Source: Branchiostoma floridae (taxonomy: Eukaryota; Chordata; Leptocardii; Amphioxiformes; Branchiostomatidae). Taken from it: DNA of 64,000 nucleotides. Below, in pieces: positions 61,601-64,000 of this stretch. The DNA lies in assembly GCF_000003815.2 (NCBI RefSeq), contig NC_049989.1, forward strand, positions 8,768,251 to 8,832,250. Reading direction: 5' to 3'. A model generated the notes under the pieces. It was given only the letters and a program-made list of their open reading frames with translations, made no database searches and was not told the DNA's origin. Position 1 is the first letter of the stretch. Every line of letters begins with the position of its first letter. The position numbers were made by a program, and so were the translations under genes.

Positions 61601-63833
61601 CCATGAATGTCCTAGTGGAGGCCTCGGAAAGTTGAGCGCTTGCTTGGGAGCTGGCTTGGAAACCGGACGCCTGGAAGTCACTGCCAGACTGTGATGAGCT
61701 GCCGCCGCCTCCAGACGCGATCAGCCCGAAGATGAATCCACCACTCCCGTGGCCGGACGCCTTGTTCATCTCCTGTTGGAACATGGCGGTAGCAGACGTC
61801 ACGGCAGACTTGTCCTCCAGGTACTGCCTGTATTCCTCCACGCCGCTGAAGGTGTAGGTCTCCGCGTCGGTGTTGTAGATCCCCTGTACTGTCATGGTGT
61901 CAGGCACGTGGTATTCTTTGTATCTGAAATTACACACCATTTCCTCATACAAAAATACTGGAAGTAGCAGGCTAGATCTCTACGATACTAGTATAGTGAC
62001 AGAAATCGAAGATTAGTCCACCGCGAAAAGAAGTCCTTGGATAAAAGGAACGTGTTAAAGGAAGGGGGCGCTGTAACGCTACACTGTGAAAGGCATTATG
62101 CAAAAATACTTTCGTAAGATATTCTACATCTATACATTTTATAAGAAGCCCTAAATGTTCATGATACGTATGAATCTGTATGACTTCGTATATGATATTC
62201 TTTGGTGCTAAACTTCAACTCATAAATTGATATTCTCTATCAGGCTGGCAAAAAAAATTAGATTAACAAGGCAGCACGCTCGAAATGCATTTACTTCTAG
62301 CAGTGCACATGTTTCTGTATGTCTCATTTCGACTTCCCTTCTTTACGGTGTAAAATAAGAAAAAAGTACCATACCCCTGCAGTCCCTCGCAGGCTCGCTG
62401 GATGAGGCTCTTCTTCCTGGAGTCGGTGGAGTATTCACCTCGGCCGTCAAACCCAACACCCAGGAAAGTTGCTCCATCGATGATGTTCTACAAACAAACA
62501 AAAAATTGTTGCGTATGTTTCATTTTATTGTATATTAATTGTTGCGGACTCTAGGAAGAATAGTGGTATTGTGTACCACTAATGGAGATCCTAATAACAA
62601 AAAAAAAAAAAAAAAAAAAAAAAAAACAAGCCAACATCTTTCCACGGCCCCTGGGAGACTACAATGACCAACTTATTGACAACAAAGGAAATGGAAAAAA
62701 GTTTGGCACCGGCGCTGCAGCCGACCGATGATGACAATGACATCTTAACAATTCCCTGTCCTTTTTTTACATTAAATGAAATATGTTTAGCTTTAAACTA
62801 TAAAATCTTATTAACCCGACTGTATTTGTTTAAGATTCTGGAAGAATTGAACATATAACATTTCGGTTTCCGGAAGTTGCGCTTTGGCTACGATGTAAAT
62901 TTGATGAAGCCCAAGTAAATGTTTCTCATGGTCAACTGTCAACATCTTATCTTACCTCACAACACGTTTCGAAGGCACTGCCACTAAGAACAGCTCAGGA
63001 ATACATGAAGGTACTTACAGCACACGCCTCTATCGGTACGAAAGCCTCATAACACGGGTCTCCTTCTGCATAGTTGGTTTGGAAGCAGCCGTTCATCAGC
63101 AAGGGTCCAACTCCCATCGGGTAGACTGCTGGTGACATCCCGTCAGAACTGTCTAGCTCGTCATCGTCACTGTGAAAATAAACAAGACAAGTTCACACCG
63201 AGACTGTGGACTTCAATTTGATTCTGATGTATCTATTATTATTGAATAGGTGTTGTAGCTATTTGTCCATTCATACAATTAGATGTACAAATACTGATCA
63301 CAATTGAGTGTAGAAATACCAGGTCACAAATTTATAGGTATAAAACTACTGATTATATAAGAATCTTCCTTCATCGTAAAAATTCCATGTCAGGTAAAAG
63401 GTTCATATCAAGGGAATATTTACGAAGACGTAGCTGTAATCAATTTAATGGTGGGTTTGCGATAGCAACTGACTGAACATGATTGAGCTCGAAAGCAACA
63501 TCTTACAATCTTTGGAAAAGATGTACAATACACAATTATTTGCTACTTTCGAGCTACATGACATTGCGTGTTCTTATCTAAGACATCACAGGGACGGACA
63601 AAATGGCATTTATTTTTCTTACCAACCTTCGGCTATGTATGGTCGTCACTCATCTTCTTATACACTTATTCTTTTAGTTCAAAACATACATAGATTTACA
63701 GTCTAAAGCGAAAATCATTAAAGACTACAAACCCGTCATCGTTCGTCTCAAAGTCCATGCGCAGTTCGTATCCAGCCGGTGAGTACGTGTCTCCCGTGTT
63801 CGTACCTCTGCCGTGGATCATTCGTACTCTGGC
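52401..63833 (-). CDS. Multidomain secreted-type MACPF / FA-MT-like / Cys-rich / SRCR / PAN protein, 5' end outside window
   Basis: Twenty-one exons join with consistent phases: 63733-63833, 63019-63169, 62375-62487, 61576-61923, 61344-61456, 60908-61199, 60304-60543, 59866-60043, 59133-59438, 58820-58998, 58211-58406, 57779-57925, 57066-57267, 56576-56734, 55928-56023, 55329-55478, 54608-54666, 54083-54437, 53664-53984, 53009-53317, 52401-52645. They total 4,260 nt ending in TGA at 52403-52401, so 1,419 residues are visible. The order is an N-terminal lead, MACPF (about 85-512), linker (513-675), a Methyltransf_FA-like region (about 675-840), furin-like repeats, GCC2/GCC3 repeats, SRCR x2 and PAN-like. 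The MACPF signature WGTHY is at 282-286. MACPF proteins insert into membranes, while SRCR and PAN modules bind ligands. A secreted binding-and-pore protein is my inference. I see no signal peptide because the first exons lie above 63,833. Confidence 0.92.
53009..53317 (-). CDS. SRCR domain exon, downstream copy
   Basis: The exon encodes a second group A SRCR domain beginning [19 protein letters not shown] and ending DAGVVCSSG, with the same six Cys and the WGTVCDDAF and RQLGYGG landmarks. It starts and ends in phase 1, the same class as the upstream copy, which is what exon duplication without frame disturbance needs. Across about 300 aligned bases I count five substitutions. The flanking introns are not alike beyond the splice edges. 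Confidence 0.95.
53553..53605. mobile_element. Fragment of the foldback-element arm between the SRCR exons
   Basis: CAAAATCATATCCAGTTGCT, CGAGTGGCTGCCAGTGCTTT and TTGGCGC follow the right arm of the element at 57344-57668 (CAAAATCATGTCCAGTTGCT, TGAGTAACTG, TATTTGGC) with substitutions. Only one arm is present. Confidence 0.5.
53664..53984 (-). CDS. SRCR domain exon, upstream copy
   Basis: One phase 1-1 exon encodes a complete scavenger receptor cysteine-rich domain, starting [20 protein letters not shown]. Landmarks are [54 protein letters not shown]. Six Cys residues fit group A. The exon is about 98% identical at DNA level to the exon at 53009-53317. It differs at VEVYHGG versus VEVNHDG and CLSG versus CSSG. 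Confidence 0.95.
54083..57266 (-). CDS. Cys-rich furin-like and ephrin-receptor-like (GCC2/GCC3) repeats
   Basis: Exons 56576-56734, 55928-56023, 55329-55478 and 54608-54666 carry furin-like Cys spacing ([45 protein letters not shown]). Exon 54083-54437 encodes at least five tandem ~18-residue units of the form CxPC-AG-x-x-S-x-x-G-x-S-x-SC. They begin [17 protein letters not shown] and end AGATSC. Such modules are extracellular and disulphide-bonded, and act as stalks or spacers. The repeat units make this exon internally repetitive at DNA level too. All exons join in phase 1 or 0 without frameshifts. Confidence 0.88.
54709..54908. repeat. (GAGT)n array with a 44-bp higher-order unit
   Basis: The tetranucleotide GAGT dominates. 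A 44-bp pattern starting GATCGAGTGAGTGAGTGAGT is found at 54732 and again at 54776, including the GAGAGTGTGAGTGGG segment. A related GAATGAATGAATG tract follows to 54980. The array lies in the intron between exons 55329-55478 and 54608-54666. Confidence 0.9.
55546..55574. repeat. (ATG)n microsatellite
   Basis: A trinucleotide run of GAT/ATG lies in the intron upstream of exon 55329-55478. Confidence 0.95.
57066..58406 (-). CDS. Region resembling a Methyltransf_FA (farnesoic acid O-methyltransferase-like) module
   Basis: Exons 58211-58406, 57779-57925 and 57066-57267 read [21 protein letters not shown] and QTWVTVEIS, then a middle exon, then [20 protein letters not shown] with [11 protein letters not shown]. 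The layout of a GDIYLVF-type strand, a short WVTVEI strand and a late HYYAFGS motif resembles the Methyltransf_FA domain, which despite its name is often a lectin-like or structural module in secreted proteins. The last exon ends in a Cys-rich segment ([15 protein letters not shown]) that starts the furin-like repeats. The domain name is a moderate-confidence pattern match. The donor GTTATC at 58210 is unusual, but the reading frame supports it. Confidence 0.75.
57344..57668. mobile_element. Foldback element with ~58-bp arms in an intron
   Basis: The left arm CATATGCCAAAAATCAGTTA, CTCAAGCAACTTGATATG, ATTTTGGAAACGGTCATACG pairs with the right arm CGTCTGACCGTTTACAAAAT, CATGTCCAGTTGCTTGAG, TAACTGTTATTTGGCATATC. 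A second, inner pair CAGTGTCACTGACG faces GTCAGTGACACTGACG. The downstream tail TTACCTGGGTGTCTAATC recurs at 41206-41220 and 42712-42730. Confidence 0.8.
58469..58774. mobile_element. TTAA-flanked miniature inverted-repeat element (306 bp)
   Basis: The element begins GCTAAGGGCACAACCCACCG and its other end is the reverse complement with one mismatch (CGGCGGGTTGTGCCCTTAGC), giving termini of about 28 bp. TTAA lies at 58465-58468 and 58775-58778. The body is CpG-rich, unlike the surrounding intron. The flanks suggest piggyBac-type mobilisation. Confidence 0.82.
58820..59438 (-). CDS. Linker exons after MACPF, no recognised domain
   Basis: Exon 59133-59438 begins [17 protein letters not shown] and exon 58820-58998 follows with [20 protein letters not shown] and a helical [13 protein letters not shown]. 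The alternating hydrophobic pattern suggests beta strands, then one helix. The segment joins the MACPF domain to the Methyltransf_FA-like region. I could not assign it to a family. The intron below it carries a TTAA-flanked miniature element (58469-58774), and the intron above 59438 carries a palindromic one (59594-59830). Confidence 0.88.
59594..59830. mobile_element. Palindromic foldback element in a MACPF-SRCR gene intron
   Basis: The left arm TAACGTTAGTTCACCTTTAT, CCGTAGGGTAA, TATGTCCGTTG pairs with the right arm ending CAACGGATATAAGTTACTC, GCGGATAAAGGTGAATTAGC and GTTA. Arms are about 115 bp around a CTGCAGTTACTGCAG centre. No coding capacity is present. A relative lies at 41361-41550. 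Confidence 0.8.
59866..62487 (-). CDS. MACPF (membrane attack complex/perforin) domain exons
   Basis: Six exons (62375-62487 to 59866-60043) encode the domain. Exon 62375-62487 opens with [13 protein letters not shown], a typical MACPF first strand. Exon 61576-61923 has [13 protein letters not shown] and then a Gly/Ser/Gln-rich stretch. Exon 60908-61199 has [18 protein letters not shown], the family signature (W-G-T-H-Y). Exon 60304-60543 carries the conserved VQGGD followed by a Trp-containing amphipathic segment and [10 protein letters not shown]. The Gly/Ser-rich segment and the Ser/Thr-alternating segment after the signature sit where the two transmembrane-hairpin clusters fall in known MACPF folds. 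Similarity to the perforin/C9 fold is clear, but the closest subfamily cannot be named. Confidence 0.93.
62599..62626. repeat. Poly(A) run of about 28 bases
   Basis: A long A tract sits in the intron between exons 63019-63169 and 62375-62487. It could be the tail of a retroposed sequence, but no target-site duplication is clear. Confidence 0.95.
63019..63833 (-). CDS. First visible exons, N-terminal to the MACPF domain
   Basis: Exon 63733-63833 encodes [12 protein letters not shown] and an acidic end (ETNDDG). Exon 63019-63169 continues [10 protein letters not shown], then [16 protein letters not shown] and a Cys pair ending EACA. The acceptor of the first exon (TTTTAG) shows that more exons lie upstream, outside the window. 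The donor of the first exon (GTTTGT) is weak but the phase fits. I do not recognise a domain. The Asp-rich stretch could bind calcium, but no EF-hand or cadherin motif is visible. Confidence 0.85.
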
Positions 63834-64000
63834 CTAAAAGCAGAATACAGAATAAGCAAATTGTCAATGTCTGAGTTTGAATTGACGTAATCTCTCTACT
63901 CCACCGGGCTACACATGGACACCACTTTGAACACCAGTTTTTGCATAGGTTTTAATTAGATATGTTAGAGTGCACTATACTGGAAACATCTGAGGTCTCA

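Overview
The window looks like intron-rich metazoan nuclear DNA, most likely from a cephalochordate (amphioxus, Branchiostoma-like) or another invertebrate deuterostome. This rests on split genes with short GT-AG introns, a clear animal CHEK2 checkpoint kinase, a shuffled secreted gene mixing MACPF, SRCR and PAN-like modules, and many foldback miniature elements. Species assignment is inference; no marker gene settles it. There are no prokaryotic operons, CRISPR arrays, rRNA or tRNA genes that I can support.

Layout. Positions 1-40,500 are gene-poor and AT-rich, and hold mostly repeats. These are a Penelope-like element 3' remnant (6,904-7,690) with a second 3' end at 33,345-33,605, two long copies of a tandem ~150-bp repeat family (5,498-6,030 and 30,165-31,225) with weaker relatives, a LINE 3' fragment (34,500-34,860), and a TTAA-flanked inverted-repeat element (35,343-35,857). 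A 103-bp palindrome carrying CCAAT boxes lies at 36,818-36,920. Two isolated exon candidates on the minus strand (2,355-2,542, membrane-spanning; 29,994-30,090, VWC-like) are uncertain.

Positions 40,546-47,011 carry CHEK2 on the minus strand in 11 recognisable exons: SQ/TQ start, FHA domain, then kinase domain through the activation loop and the DxW region. The exons for the rest of the kinase C-lobe and the tail were not found, so the gene is incomplete as read here. Its upstream side (47,012-47,500) has ETS-like and E2F-like sites.

Positions 47,500-52,300 are intergenic with a CCAAT-box cluster (48,467-48,629) and microsatellites.

Positions 52,401-63,833 carry the 3' part of a large minus-strand gene: 21 phase-consistent exons totalling 4,260 nt (1,419 codons plus stop). 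It encodes a MACPF pore-forming domain, a linker, a region resembling the farnesoic-acid-O-methyltransferase-like (Methyltransf_FA) fold, furin-like Cys-rich repeats, ephrin-receptor-like (GCC2/GCC3) repeats, two nearly identical SRCR domains and a C-terminal PAN/apple-like domain. Its 5' end lies beyond the window. The combination suggests a secreted recognition-plus-pore-forming immune or developmental protein. That role is inferred from domains, and this gene is the best candidate for an undescribed system here. Introns of both genes host related foldback elements.
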